The position numbers and the translations under genes are program-made. Positions 1 through 12,164 of a DNA stretch of 64,000 nucleotides are shown piece after piece. The stretch comes from Agrypnia vestita (lineage: Eukaryota > Arthropoda > Insecta > Trichoptera > Phryganeidae), in NCBI GenBank assembly GCA_016648135.1, contig JADDOH010011213.1, positions 53,969-117,968 on the forward strand, read 5' to 3'. How positions within the stretch are numbered: the stretch's first letter is position 1; each line of letters opens with the position of its first letter. The notes beneath the pieces are model-generated. The model was not told where the DNA came from. It saw only the letters and a list, made by a program, of their open reading frames with translations, and ran no database searches.

Positions 1-639
1 GTTTTACTATTCAAAACGCATCAGAGGTACTGCGCTAGATTTTGCTGGCGTTATTAATGGACAAATTGATAAATGAGAAATCAAATATTCAATGGTTATT
101 GAACAATCAAATACGTCGTGTTTATGTGCATTGTGAAAATTTATTAATGGGTAATTAGGTAAATTTCTAAGCGCAAGCTAACGTTTGCAAAAACTTTTGT
201 ACACTGATTTTAACATTTTATTTTTTTATTGACGTTGGATATTTATATTTGTAACCATGTAACAATTTTTAGAACCATCCTTTAATATATACTGATATCC
301 ACTGATTTCAAGAATATTTTCAAGTTTATCCAGAAAATAATATAACAAATATATGTTTAATTCGTATTAAAATTAAATTTTGCATTATTCACAGAGTTAA
401 TTATGATTTTGAAAGGGACAGCTCCTGCTCAAAAATATATTAGTGACAAAAAACTCTTCATTATAGTGTTAATTAAAATAATAACGTTACACCATAAAGC
501 ATCTGCCATATGAATTGATAGTGAAATGATATTATTAACCAAATATTTTTTGAAAATTAATAATTAAATGTTAAAATCATATATTGACAAAATGCATTTC
601 CTTGAAGAAGGAAGTTGGAAATAGAATACTCAGCTTCTA
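1..639. other. AT-rich DNA, no feature seen
   Basis: AT-rich, stop-dense in all frames. I see no repeat, RNA gene or coding signal in this stretch. Confidence 0.6.
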
Positions 640-880
640 TTTTACATAACGGGATGAGTGTCGACATTTCTTCTTGGCAGTAAATAACGAGACCCGGCAG
701 GCAGCCGGACAGGCGACCCTCTCCTAGGGGAGACTACCAGGATACCAGGAGCGCATAACGAGCGGAGGGGAATAATATCGGAGCCCTCTCACGCTAACAA
801 TCTGTCCGGGATGCAACGATATTGTTCACTTTTTATTCTTCTGCATTCCCAGTAAGTCAGATCGGATGTTTCTGAAAATA
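640..880. other. GC-enriched island (candidate noncoding element)
   Basis: About 240 bp of clearly higher GC between AT-rich flanks. All frames contain stops, so it is unlikely to be an exon. A GTAAGT stands near its right end (about 851) but no open frame precedes it. Possible conserved regulatory element; this rests on composition only. Confidence 0.3.
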
Positions 881-1764
881 TGTAAATTTTAAGGACGAAG
901 GAGGAAATATGGAATTTTAAGTTCTGAGGATAATGTTATACCGGTACTTTAGGACATAACGAAACTCAATTTGTAAGAAAATGATAATAAATCATATTAT
1001 CACAACAGTTTTCCTTGAAAGATGTTTGATAGATCTTATTAGTTCTGCACAATGATGTGCAAAATATTTGAATAAAATGTATATTTTTAAAATACTTCCT
1101 CAGAAACTTATTAAATTATATACTTGTAATACACTCAACTATGCACATAACTACAATACAATATGAATGCAATAATTTTTCAATTTTCAAGTGATGCTCA
1201 AAACACAAGAAGCGATGGATTTAAAATTTTTAAAAATTATTTACGTAGTCAATCAGTAGACAATATCTGGAATAATAATTGATTTAAATAATAACGTTGA
1301 ACGTTTACATCCATTTTCGAAAATTATATACAATTAATATATTTTGCAAATAGAAGGCACAGAAAACGTGACCTTTTTAGAGAAACAAAAATAGAAATAA
1401 GTCTAAAATCGAAACACAACATTTTTTAAGGTTTAATTGTCTTTGATTCGGAAGAATTGGTTTTTGGCATATGACCTTTCGTGCCTTCTGTAGAAAACAA
1501 GGTGTATTGTTAAAAAATAAGTGTAAGTAACGTGCCCACAAGCTATACAAGGCTTGGCACGATCTATAATAATAAAAAATATGTATAAATATAATAAAAA
1601 AATTAATTAAAAAAATAATTAAAAAAATAAGTTAAAAGTAAAAGTATTAAAATAAAGGACCCACTATATTCAATCTTGGTGCTTGTAATACATCAAACAT
1701 ATTACAAAATACACAAGCATAACACAATAAAAGTTTTTTTTGAGTTGTGAAGATTAGGATAATT
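881..1764. other. AT-rich DNA with a small hairpin
   Basis: AT-rich with no coding signal. At about 1531-1561 an imperfect hairpin pairs CGTGCC-AAGC with GCTT-GGCACG. The words AGAAGGCAC and GTGCCTTCT lie inverted at about 1352 and 1477, so a decayed inverted-repeat element is possible. Confidence 0.3.
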
Positions 1765-1830
1765 ATAATAATCTAGCGTACACCCGTGAAAAATCACGGG
1801 GAGGCGTAAACTAATTGTTCGCATTTAAGC
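1765..1830 (+). repeat. Terminus of an 'ACTAGC-GTACACCCG' repeat family
   Basis: Carries CTAGCGTACACCCGTGAAAA followed by TCACGG. The same word recurs at the two ends of 24605-25195 and, in variant form, at about 28665, which marks it as a dispersed repeat terminus. The rest of the element is not recognisable here. Confidence 0.4.
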
Positions 1831-2479
1831 TCAGCCCTGCTTTTACAATGCGTAGTGTATGTAGCATATTTTTGACGGGATACGAAGAAGCGACGGTGGC
1901 TGCGTCGCCTAGTTATCGCGCTGCCGTCCGCAGTTAGAGTCACTCTCCAGCCTTGTAGTGGAGTTACGGACTTTATATTATATATTTAGATTAATGTGGT
2001 CTGGTATTGTTAAAATTATTACATTTAAAGTGTGCCTCTAGTAATTTGGATCAGAGAACCTTTTGCTCCAGTTTATTTGCAGAGGGGTTATTTATAAACA
2101 CTGCAATGGCTTCGTGACGTGAGTCGCTTAAAAATAAGTAGAGTCGATAACTGAAATGTGACGTTACATTTCATAATGAAAGAATATCGAATTTATATAA
2201 TGAAGAAGTTTCTTCTCCTTTGATCATGGCCAGTGACAATCTCTCGGCTCGATACTTCATTGCGTAAAGTTATTTATACAAAAGTGCCGATAAGGCATTA
2301 AAAGTCAAGCAAATTTCGTATAATATTATTTGTGGGACGTTTGGTAGATGTCGCGCTAACGCACATTGAAGAAAATTACGAATAGTAAGTTGCTAGCTTA
2401 ATATTATTATCTTTTATAAAAATTATTCTTAAAACATTAACACACATTCTATTATATTTTTGCGCTACCACTCCTTATA
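1831..2479. other. Mixed DNA, small GC-rich patch
   Basis: A GC-rich patch at about 1870-1970 lies in otherwise AT-rich sequence. No open frame or known repeat is recognised. Confidence 0.3.
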
Positions 2480-2925
2480 TTCCGGATTTCATACTTTCCG
2501 AAAGCGTGAAAATGATCCCTCCGCAATCCCTGTTAAATCAATACTAAAACATGTTTCTCCTTGAAAACATTTTATTTTAAATATGTCAAACACAAAGGGA
2601 AGCCAGCTGAGGAGTGCCAGCCCTTTGAATGGGAGTCGTCATTTTTTCGCTTGGGAAGCCCATTCCGTGCCATCAATTTCGGTGGGGTCGTACACACTTA
2701 TCAGGGTCCCATATCGGTGCAGGGACACTTCGGTCATTATACGGAGCGGACCTTTTATGGAAAACTGTGAAAACCCACGACACGGTTCAACACCCTCCAC
2801 TCTTGTTTGACTGCGAGCGGGAGAGATGCACGGTTGAGCTCTTCTATTGTACTCCAGCTCTTGAGGCCTGCTGTTGGGAGGCACTGGAACGCCATTCAAT
2901 GGAAATAATCAAATTCGTGTGATTA
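2480..2925. other. GC-enriched island (candidate noncoding element)
   Basis: A 440-bp island with balanced base composition between very AT-rich flanks. Frames of 69-97 codons are open on both strands, but the peptides (rich in P, R, S and G, with no domain) do not look like protein and overlap each other. This fits a regulatory island better than an exon. Composition only. Confidence 0.35.
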
Positions 2926-3171
2926 TTATGATCAGTATATACCTATGATCGTAGTATATATATAATGATCATAGTGTACAATTTTTATTTTTCTGTATGC
3001 AATTTTTGTATTTTATGATGAAATCTTTTTCTCTTTTATAATACTTTCTTATCGTAGTGTATAATGTTGTTCTTTCCAGAACAAACTCATTGGAAATAAT
3101 ATATTTTAAAAAAATATTGTTATAATGTATTGTAATTAATTAAATTAATAAATAAATAAAAAATAAAATTC

Positions 3172-3305
3172 TAGTAGCTTTTGATGTAATGGTTTTGACT
3201 GGATATAGATGCAGTGGTTGGTGGTTTGAACCCCATTACAGGATACCAGCAAGTTGGTCCTATTCTCAACCACAAGTGTTTAGCTTAATTTGGAAGTGGT
3301 TTTAA
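3172..3305 (+). mobile_element. SINE-A, tRNA-derived, diverged
   Basis: Starts with TAGTAGCTT, has a polymerase III box-B-like GGTTTGAACC at 3223-3232, and continues into the family body (CCAGCAAG, then AAGTGTTTAGCTTAATTTG). It aligns with the full copy at 61412-61608 but is strongly diverged and lacks the 3' tail, so it is an old insertion. Confidence 0.65.
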
Positions 3306-3954
3306 TTTGTTTCCTTATTTTTATAACTGGATATTTATGTAATGTAAGGCGAATAAATTTTCTTCGCTAGTAACCAATTCGTGACAGCTTATTTTATGTT
3401 CAATTTTTTTATATTTTTGTGTTTAGAAATTCTTTTTTTACGTAGTTAAATAATTTGGAAGCTAAGTATAAACATTTCTTTACATAGATAATATCTTATA
3501 TTTTATATTAGTCACCGGTAGAGGCTGCTACCAACACAAGCCACTGCGCATTGAAGAAAGTTAACAAATGTTTACGTTAAAAGAGACAAATTATGCTATT
3601 TTCTTGATGGTTTACATGAGGAAACTCGTTCATTAACGAGCGTTATTTAAACTAAACTAAAGTGTGCAAGTACTGTATTAGGTTTATTAATTACTGTATT
3701 AATTTTTCTCTGCAACTTCAAAAGGCCTTTGCAGGACCACATTCAATTAAGAGCTTCATTATAAATGAAACACCATACAGTTACACATTAATATATCCAT
3801 ATGAACTCTTCGATGTCGCCCTCTGCCGATATCTGATTTCACCCCCGTACCATTCGTACAAACTTACAAAAGCAATTTTACAAAAGTTTTTCCACAATAT
3901 TCTTGTCCGATAAACATACCTCTTAGCTCAACAAACCGAAACGTGTATTTTCTC
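3306..3954. other. AT-rich DNA, no feature seen
   Basis: AT-rich. An 83-codon open frame near 3662-3913 has no recognisable domain and is a likely chance frame. Confidence 0.4.
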
Positions 3955-4265
3955 ATCCGATTTGTCTATTCACACCCAAAGCGCAGGATTAGGAAACCTA
4001 TCACTCGGAGGATCCTCGCCTCGATTCCCGTCATAGGGCGGAAGAGAGTGCCCCTTTGTAATATTGATAGGCGTAAAAATTGCATTTTGCAAGGGCCTTC
4101 TGTGTGACGCGTCAACCCCCTCCTCCCTCTCCGGGTAAGCCCCGATATATAAATAAATGACCAGCGCCTTGGATCTATTTCACATTTCAACCGTTTTATG
4201 GGCGACCGTGGGGGTCAGAGATTGCTCCTGAGATGCTCGACGCCATTCGCACGTGAGAAGATTTC
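3955..4265. other. GC-enriched island (candidate noncoding element)
   Basis: About 310 bp of raised GC with pyrimidine-rich tracts and homeodomain/onecut-like words such as ATTGAT. No coding frame is convincing. Candidate regulatory island by composition only. Confidence 0.35.
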
Positions 4266-4393
4266 GACGTATTACTTGTATTAGGAAACACGATTACATT
4301 TTCCATTTCATTTATATATGTACAAGGAGACATATACCCATCTAGGGAAGAGAACAAGGATTCCATCTTAATTTAAAATAATAATTTAACATT

Positions 4394-4645
4394 TCGTCGC
4401 TGTATGTATAATAAAGCCAATGTGCCGTTTTAGTACATTCTGAGGTAAACAAATGAAACTTTTTTAAAAAATAATTGCACAGACTAGATTTATTTAAAAT
4501 ATTTTATACAATTACTAGGCAGAGTTTCCAGATGAGCGGCAATGTGTTTTTTAGTATATCTCCATTATTTATATGAAAAATTGACAAATTGATTCGTTCA
4601 TCTCAGAATGTACTAAACGGCACATTGGGTATATGTATACATAAC
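4394..4645 (+). mobile_element. MITE, TCGTCGCTGTA family, copy 1
   Basis: Left end TCGTCGCTGTATGTATA. About 40 bp inside each end, a subterminal inverted pair reads CAATGTGCCGTTTTAGTAC and its complement. The right end is degraded. The same element lies at 19064-19302, with the interior in the opposite orientation. It has no coding capacity, so it is a non-autonomous DNA element. Confidence 0.6.
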
Positions 4646-4805
4646 AATGAATCTTAAAAAGGCTATATTACTTTATAGGTAGATTCCTACCTAAACCGAT
4701 ATTCAAATGTCACTATTAAGGGAGATAAGTAACAAAAAAGGTGACTTTTTTAACAATTCTAACTTACCCTGTCTCCTCTTTTTAATAAAAAATAAAGATG
4801 GTTAT

Positions 4806-4962
4806 GTGGAATACGGATCACATGAATAAAATATTCTTATTATTTTCAAACTAAGCTTAATGCTTGTGCTATGAACATAGGACTAACTAGCTTGTCTCTT
4901 GGAGCGATGTTCGAGCCTACGACCACTCCTTATCACTGGGTGATCACTAGGCCAAGAAGAAC
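4806..4962 (-). mobile_element. SINE-A copy, minus strand
   Basis: In reverse complement it carries a box-B remnant (GGCTCGAACAT), the CAAG...AGTCCTATGTTCATAGCACAAG body and the 'AATA...TGATCCGTATTCC' 3' region of the family. The tRNA-like head is disrupted by a small insertion. Confidence 0.6.
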
Positions 4963-5562
4963 GTCTTGCTTCTGTAAAAGAATAACTAATTAGTAATTTA
5001 AACCGAATTTAATAAATTCATTCAGTATAAAACAATTCAAAGAAGATTTGTAAGACTAGAACTGTTTACTCTGCTATGCTTTACTGAATCTTCAACTCTA
5101 TTGGCCTTTCTAATAATCGTTTAAGACATCGTCACTCACCATAAGTGTAATAATAATACAGTTGTAAACGTGTTGTTATTGACAATGGGAGAAATCCCGA
5201 AAACGTTCTAACAATTCAAAATAAATATAGTGGAATAAAACAGTGTTGTTTACCCTCATTTTTTAAAATATTAAAAATGAATTTCCACAAGGTTACAAAC
5301 AAAAAACTTGAACATTTATCACCATAAGTGTTATCTTTTGTGTCGATGATCACAATATCGCAAGAAAATAGCTTTCTGCGAGCGAAATGAAGAACTAATC
5401 AGGTAACACCCCGGCTTTTCAGCGTTTATATATATGAGCCTAGACTTATATCACATTTGTCCATGTTTTTTTATTCAGCCTTACTTTGTAAAATGATTCT
5501 TTAATTACCGGATCATTTGTGATATCCTGTTAACTAGCATTTTTTAATAATATAATTTAACT
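4963..5562. other. AT-rich DNA, no feature seen
   Basis: AT-rich with no open frame of interest and no recognisable repeat. Confidence 0.5.
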
Positions 5563-6390
5563 ATCTGTTTGTACCCGGCGTTGCTCGGGTTAAGGATTTA
5601 ATTTAAAATAAGTTTGTGGGGGGACGCAAAGGCTCCACTATTTCACAAAGTCTCTAATAAAAGCAATGTATGTATTTAATCTAGGCTAAGATGGATGGAA
5701 TGTCTAGGAGGAAATTGTAACCAATGTATTCTACCTATGTATGGAGTACCTGATACAGAAAATATATCAGGAGAAGGGGTAAAGGGCGAAGGGGGAAATA
5801 TCGCCAATGTTACCCACCTGGTTCTAATGACTAAGTTTACAAATTTTGAGTTCCATTGGTCGAACAGTACAGATTTGAATTGAAAATATATAAAGAGAAG
5901 GGGTAAAGGGAGAGAGGGGAAATGTCACCTATGATAGAGTCCATTCACTTTAGATGAGCTACTTGCATTAGTGTGAGTAACAGTCCGTTTACAAAATCTC
6001 GTAACATTCTTTTTTTGAGTTTACGCAACAAATTAATATAAATATTATTGAAGTTAGTTTAAAAAAAGAATACAATTTCACAATTTACGTGTTACAGAGG
6101 GTATTACTCACACTAATGCAAGTGGCTTATCTAAAGTGAACGGACTCTACTTGCCGGGTCCTAAAATATAAGATTGCAAATTTTGAGTTCGATCGGTCAA
6201 ACGGTATTGATTTGCATTGAATATATATCATGGGGTGGGAAGGGGTAAAGGGGGAGGAATGAAATGTCACCTATGTTACCGACCGGGTTCTAAAGAACAA
6301 CTTTCCAAATTTCGAGTCGAATCGGACAAACGGTGTAGATTTGTATAGAGAGCAGACAGACAGACAGACATTGACTTTTATTGGTATATA
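5563..6390 (+). repeat. Degenerate tandem-unit repeat (R2)
   Basis: Begins with TACCCGGCGTTGCTCGGGTT and contains about three diverged units of roughly 110-120 bp. Each unit has an 'AAATTTTGAGTTC(C/G)AT(T/C)GGTC' motif, a 'GTAGATTTG' motif, a purine-rich AGAAGGGGTAAAGGG stretch and 'GTCACCTATGTTACC'. It ends in a CAGA microsatellite (6354-6369). A second array is at 53290-53760. A MITE at 5937-6147 splits one unit. Confidence 0.6.
5937..6147. mobile_element. MITE with 44-bp TIRs and TA target duplication
   Basis: The 44-bp ends (5937-5980 and 6104-6147) are inverted repeats with about three mismatches, starting GAGTCC and ending GGACTC. TA lies directly outside both ends. A TA duplication and short non-coding length suggest a Tc1/mariner-type MITE, and it interrupts an R2 repeat unit. 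It looks younger than its host repeat. Confidence 0.75.
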
Positions 6391-6825
6391 TAATATTTCT
6401 ATACCTATAAATACTCCATGTGATTAACTCAAGCCTGTGTGTTTTGTGATGTATGTCGCTTCTGTGATTGAGCCTCCTGGCCTGTTGAAGCATAAAAAAA
6501 AATGTTCAAGGTATACTTGTAGCTAAATATTAATTTTATATGTTAATCATCAGTGTAACAAAATTTTAGAATTTTCAACACATCTTTGATGTCTCGATTA
6601 GTACAGAATAAAATTGATTATTATAATTCACGCACGCTTTAGAAAAACAAATAATCTAGCTAATATTTAAAAGTTATTATTTATGTTTGTAATTATTAAT
6701 GACCGCAAACTAAATATTGTATGGTTCCTAACTGATTTTTATTTTTTATAAAAAACAATAATTTGTCTTGTAACCGCAAAGATAGTGCCATAAGAATCAT
6801 GTATTGCAAAAAATGAAAGGCTCAT
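6391..6825. other. AT-rich DNA, no feature seen
   Basis: AT-rich. A 67-codon minus-strand frame near 6290-6493 has no recognisable domain. Confidence 0.4.
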
Positions 6826-7115
6826 GATGATTTGATGGGTTGTACCTACGAATGCCTTTCAGTAGCGATGGGTGAAAAACGTCCGTAGAAATAGTATCAT
6901 CAGAGAGATCGATCGCCGAGTGTGCGGGGCAGGAGGTTAAATGAAAACAGGCTCGGTGACAAACGACGCCCGTCCGAAGCGACGCCCTGAAAAATGTCAA
7001 CGGCGTCGGTAACGGAAATCCAGGAAGCTTCGTCATTCTCTGCCGCTATTGTTCCACAAATGATGAAAAATGTTCCAAAGCGTCACACGTGTTACACGTG
7101 TCACTGTTTTTGCTT
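6826..7115. promoter_or_regulatory. GC-enriched island with paired E-boxes
   Basis: A GC-enriched island ending in two perfect CACGTG E-boxes at 7086-7091 and 7095-7100, 3 bp apart, within ACACGTGTTACACGTGTCAC. Such motifs bind bHLH factors (Myc/Max, Clock/Cycle and relatives). Short frames here overlap on both strands and look incidental. Enhancer function is inferred. Confidence 0.35.
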
Positions 7116-7720
7116 TGTTACGTACCTCTACAACGTTATTACACTTTCACCAGTCTTCTGGGAATTAAAACATAACTATTGTTTAATGTATCATAAATAA
7201 AAGCTCTCGGAATCAGTACTTTAATGAATCATTTAATCAAAATTATCCATTGGGTGAATCAATATTTTATTAATTGACTTTAATTACCATAATTGTCGGT
7301 ATAGTTTTTTATAATATATATTTTTTACAATATAATTACATATTTATGAAATAGTCACACAGATAAAAGGAAATTTTATACCATATCTACACACAAGATT
7401 GTAGGATATCTTAGTTTAGATTAAGAGAAATTCGTACGATATGGAATATGTTTTGTGTTCATTAGAATAGTATTATTACTCAATGAATCACCTTAGAGGC
7501 CATACTTTTTAAGTCACTTTCTAACCAAAAAACGTGCATGCTTAAGATTAGATGAGTATATTGTGTCAAAAAATTGTACGTATCTAAAATATATATTATC
7601 CTTACCAATTTATTAACAATGTTAATATTTATATACCTTTCCTGACCTTATTAAAACCAAAACAATAAATACAATTTCTTCTTCAAAAAGAGCCAAACAA
7701 TTTTTGGTGATATAATTAAA
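7116..7720. other. AT-rich DNA, no feature seen
   Basis: AT-rich with no coding or repeat signal that I can defend. Confidence 0.5.
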
Positions 7721-7866
7721 ATAATTAATAAAAATGAACTTTGCTTTCACCACTTTTGTACTGAAAAATATCAACAAGTTTCAGAACCCATGGCCCCTTC
7801 GACATCACGTTGATATTTTTGAATACAAAAGTGGTGAAAATAAGGTTCATTTTTATTAATTATATT
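7721..7866. mobile_element. Palindromic Penelope-like remnant
   Basis: Long inverted arms (about 7721-7773 and 7811-7866, a few mismatches) flank a 35-bp centre. On the minus strand the centre reads GTGATGTCGAAG ... CTGAAACTTGTTGAT, a decayed form of the CTGACGA...GAAACATGTTGAA hammerhead-type core seen at 9431-9458 and 13549-13576. I infer it is an old copy of the same family. Confidence 0.45.
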
Positions 7867-8379
7867 AATACAATTTCTAATAAGTGAATTTAATATATAC
7901 TATTTAAAATAAGAATATAATTAAAAGTTATATCTCTAATTTATATTCATATATTTAAACAATTTGTTGCATACGCGAATGTTAACGTCACGATGATTAA
8001 CCTTTATGTTATAACCCGGATACCTGGGTACCCATTTTCGATTTCAAGTTTAAATAATTTCACTCATAAACGCCATCATCCTTTTGAATATCTGTTATTT
8101 AAATTATTTGAAAGGAGGTGAAATAAAAGGAAGACGGTCATTGCCATGGAAAGTAGTGATATTCTAAAAAGCTATTTATTTTATTTCGAGGTACAGAATA
8201 AAAATAATAGGATACAAAAATATGCAGGAATGTCCATCCAGGTTGAGTACCCAGGTACCTTGGATAGCAACTAGTGTGAGAAATTCCGGGCAGTAACATT
8301 ACGGTAAAACGCATTGTGTGTGTTTTGGCTAAAATTCTCACAAATTGTAGAACCACTCTTCCAAATGTAGTCCCGCACC

Positions 8380-8575
8380 GATAGAAAAAATAGGCGTTAT
8401 TGAAAATGAAATGGAAATGGCGACGATCCGCGAAAATTGCATTCCATTTCAAACGTCACGTCGCGTCAGGCGACGGGGGAGTGGCGACAACGACCTTAGC
8501 CCTTTCAATATTTTTACAACTGTCAGTTCAGTTTGAACAGAACACACGATGACTGACAGCACGTTACGAAAGTTT
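8380..8575. promoter_or_regulatory. GC-enriched island with paired TGACAG motifs
   Basis: Higher GC with repeated GCGACG words. CTGTCAG (about 8520) and CTGACAG (about 8552) form a TGACAG pair in opposite orientation, the core bound by Meis/Homothorax-class TALE proteins. No convincing open frame. Candidate enhancer by motif and composition. Confidence 0.3.
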
Positions 8576-9124
8576 CGCGAAAAAATTTCTCATTTAAATA
8601 ATATCAATTGTAAACCAAATATGCATAAATAAAATTTACAGAAGGTTGAAATTCAATCTTGAGATATGATTGTAGATTCAATTTTATTTTTTTAGAACAA
8701 TTTGTCAATTTTGATGTTTACTTCATTATTTATAGGACACGAAGGTTAAGAGACGATTGTTAAAGAATAAAACAGAAACCATCTGAGATATAGATCTAAT
8801 GGCACTCAAAACTATATAGATCTAAAAGATATGTAACAGTGTTCCATGACACAATTGTGTAATATTGCAGTGTTTTCCACGCACCCATTTATTACTCTCA
8901 CATATTAAAAATATATATTTGATTACTAAATGAACCGCAATAATCGAATATATCTCAAATTTAAAAAGTATTAACTTAACCAAATATATTTGATGCATTG
9001 AAAATAATTAATACAGCCTATGATTGCAATTAAAAGGATATCACGGGCCAGTTCAATATTTATGAAAATTTCATGAACGGAAGGTATATTTTGAGTAGTG
9101 TTTCGTTGATCCGGATGTTTTTTT
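8576..9124. other. AT-rich DNA, no feature seen
   Basis: AT-rich with nothing recognisable. Confidence 0.5.
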
Positions 9125-9820
9125 TATAGGTTTAGAATTTTAAAATGAAATTAAACACATTTAAATCGTGGTATCAGCTCTGGTACTATTGGCTTCATTG
9201 AAAAGATAATTTTACGTCATTAGTATTTAAATATGATTATGGTACCACGATTTTAGAAAGAAATTTCAACAATGTACATAAAATAACTTTGTAAACACCA
9301 TTTTTTTATTGAAATAAAATCAACATGTTTCGAAGCCAGCTTCTTCGTCTTGATAACAAAAATAAAATTAAAAAATCGAAGTATAGATAATCAATATACA
9401 CTTCGATTTTTAAATTTTATTTTTGGTATCCTGACGAAGAATCCGTTGACTTCGAAACATGTTGAATTTTTTTCAATAAAAAAGTGGTGTTTACAAAGTT
9501 ATTTTACATAAATTATAATTATGTCACCACAAAATAATTTTGCTTTATTTGAAGAAGAAGAAATTTAAACAATTTGCAAGCATGTTTCTGGCGTAAATCT
9601 ATGTTTGGTTAATAGCAAATTTAATTGAGAAAAAATCAGCTGCCAACTTTTAAAATGGCTATTTTCATTTCGAAAGTCTTTCAAAAAAAACACTAAAGCC
9701 ATAAAATTATCTTTTACATAAATCCGATACCATGGCCAATATTTTTTACATTACCAAGTTTTATATGTGTTTTATTACATTTCAAATTTTTGTACACCTA
9801 AAGAAAAAAAACATATTTAG
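9125..9820. mobile_element. TIR element (family N) with nested palindrome
   Basis: The left end (AAAATGAAATTAAACACATTT then AATCGTGGTA) and the right end (ATATGTGTTTTATTACATTTC then TACACCTAAAG) are inverted matches. They also match the ends of 12165-12510. Inside lies the Penelope palindrome 9275-9510. A non-autonomous DNA element that later received an insertion is the simplest reading. Confidence 0.5.
9275..9510 (+). mobile_element. Penelope-like palindrome with hammerhead core
   Basis: A near-perfect palindrome with arms of about 115 bp starting ACTTTGTAAACACCA. The right arm contains CTGACGA (9431-9437), an internal pairing segment and GAAAC (9454-9458) followed by ATGTTGAA. This is the hammerhead catalytic-core pattern known from Penelope-like elements. 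The left arm holds the inverted copy. The unit matches the 3' region of the Penelope remnant at 13500-13620. Confidence 0.6.
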
Positions 9821-10194
9821 ATGGCTGCATACTGCCTCTTGTGTAAACCAATCTATTGTGCTGACTGTAGATACCCTTGATAAACCCTGATTCTTGTCCA
9901 CCGCCCACTTTAGCTCTCGGATGTGTTTGGTTTGGTTCCAACATTCTACTTATTGATACACCCTTATTTTTTTCGGTTATACTGTTAAGATCCGATCACC
10001 AAATATAATGTCTCAGGGAATAAAACTCACCTATGAACCTACCTACGAATAATTGGAATATAATTTTAAATTGTTTTGATAAATTTGTTTTGGTTTCTAA
10101 ACGATAATTGACAACTGACTAATATATTAATTTGGAACGATGGAACATTTTGATATGATTTTATTCAGCTCAGATGAAGGAGAAGTAAACTAGT
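9821..10194. other. AT-rich DNA, no feature seen
   Basis: AT-rich with no recognisable feature. Confidence 0.5.
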
Positions 10195-10335
10195 TTAAAT
10201 ATTTATTATTAAAACTCATGCCATCTAGCGATCGCACGAGAATACGGTAGAATATTAGCTTGCTCTTAGAGCTTCCGAAAGTCTCCGCTTGGGGACGAGT
10301 CGATAACTCCTGCATTGTGTATTACGAAAGTTCAA
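10195..10335. repeat. Short repeat-like block
   Basis: GC-enriched block with GCCATCTAGCGATCGCAC, and AGTCGATAACTCCTGCATT near 10297. The latter word recurs in the LINE 3' fragment at about 41899, so this is probably transposon debris. Weakly supported. Confidence 0.25.
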
Positions 10336-11106
10336 ATGTCAATTTCATAATTTTCATGAGACATGTCGAATGTAAGTTTCTATGCATGATTTTGGTTTTC
10401 GTTTAATATTTGGTTTACGCTTTTTAGAAACTTTTTTACAATTTGAAAGAGAATTTTTTTTTTTATCAAGTCATTCACCGAACTTTTTTACTCAATATTA
10501 TGCAATCAAGTGATGAAATTGAAATAATGTAATTTCACGTAAGTAAAATAAAATTATTAAAATAATCACATGAGAATTGTGTTAAAATATGATTTTTAGG
10601 AACTTTTCTTGATAACTGAAACAAATTAGATTAATATTTAGAAAGGTAGACAGAAAAACAGATCACAATATTCCCGATTTGAGTACAATATATTTTCGAA
10701 AGTAATTAAGCAATTAGTCTTAATTAGTTTTCCATATCCGATCAAAGTTCGGCAGTAATTTTGACTACGATAATCTTATTGACAACAATTCTAGTCACCT
10801 TATACTTTTTTATCCGTTAACCCGTCGAATTTTTTCTAGCACAAAATTCTTCTTCATCGCCCTTTTTGTATTCAATTTTATAATGCATTATGATCATGAG
10901 AAATGTAGTCTCGTAACTTTTAACATGACTAAAGGATTCTGAATTCAACTTTTTAATGAAATTAGTTATTTAAATCTCTTTGTTAGTAACTGTTGTCAGC
11001 AATTCGATATCAGTTTCTACACCAAACCATGTAATATTGCATGCTCATGCAAACTTGCGAACAAAAAACAGAACACTTCACTATCGCCATTACATGACTT
11101 AGCATG
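10336..11106. other. AT-rich DNA, no feature seen
   Basis: AT-rich and stop-dense, with no feature I can support. Confidence 0.5.
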
Positions 11107-11300
11107 ATACACTACACGGCGTTAAATCTAGAACCCGCACTCTCTTCACTTGCCGTGGGTTTCGGGTTTGATTCCCGATGAGGTCACAATACGTATGCCT
11201 CACGAACCCGAATCGAACGCGGGCCTCGTGGTCTGTTGTGGCATTGAAACAAAGAAAATAGATCCATTGTGGCCTTAAGCTAGTGTAAGAAGAAGAAGAA
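11107..11300 (+). mobile_element. SINE-B, tRNA-derived
   Basis: Has a box-B-like GGGTTTGATTCCCG at about 11166 followed by GAGGTCACAATACG, shared with the copy at 15915-16050, and ends in an AAGAAGAAGAAG tail. The region where box A should lie is diverged. Confidence 0.5.
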
Positions 11301-12164
11301 GTATTTATTGATTACTCCTAGAGGTGTTTATACAATTGTTTAATTCATCGTAGAATATATCCAGTGTAATTCATATTTTTTTATAAGTATTTTGATTATT
11401 TATTTAAGTTATCTGATTTAAAGTAGCATTAAAAGATACACCTTTATTGGCTGTAAAATAAAACATTATTAAATGCATTATCTACTGTAGAATTCTTTGG
11501 GTATAGGTTGCAAAATAAAATTATCAATTCCATACTTTTCCTGGATATAGCCCGACTTGGGTTGACTATGAAAATAAATTGTCTATCATAAGGACTTATC
11601 GTTGATCATAGATAAACAACTAATACCCCTAATATGACCACACTAATAGAAAAACATTACTATAATGACGAAATGATAAAGAAGAAAATGACCATATATT
11701 GCCATCGTTACCTTTATGCTGGGAGCGCTGTGTAAAAATAAACTAACCTTTTATTTCTTTGAACGAATGATTCTCATAATAAGAGAAATACATTTTTATG
11801 GTACATTGGTGGATATGTCTACACAAAACAGAAATATTCTCTTTAAATTAAGAAACATAATTATTTTATACTTCTATGTAACTATAAATATTTTATTTAC
11901 TTATGAATAAATCGTAATATAGTAAGTAGAACTCTTGAAGTGTTTTATAACGCTCTTTTTCTGAATAGAGGTTGTGCCAAAGGCGTATCGTCTTTCGTTA
12001 ATTAAAAATAAGAAAAGTCATACAACACAGGACAAATAATAAATATCAACGATCAAAAATATGAATGATTGACAATACTATTTGTCTAATTGATTTGATA
12101 CTTTAATACTTCTCCTATGTGCCAACAACTTTTGTTTAGTATGATGATGTATAGGATATTTTTT
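11301..12164. other. AT-rich DNA, no feature seen
   Basis: AT-rich. A 64-codon frame at 11716-11910 is hydrophobic and K/I-rich as expected of random AT-rich DNA. Confidence 0.45.

Noticed and set aside
640..880. Exon ending at the GTAAGT near 851
   Set aside because: All three frames upstream contain stops close to the donor.
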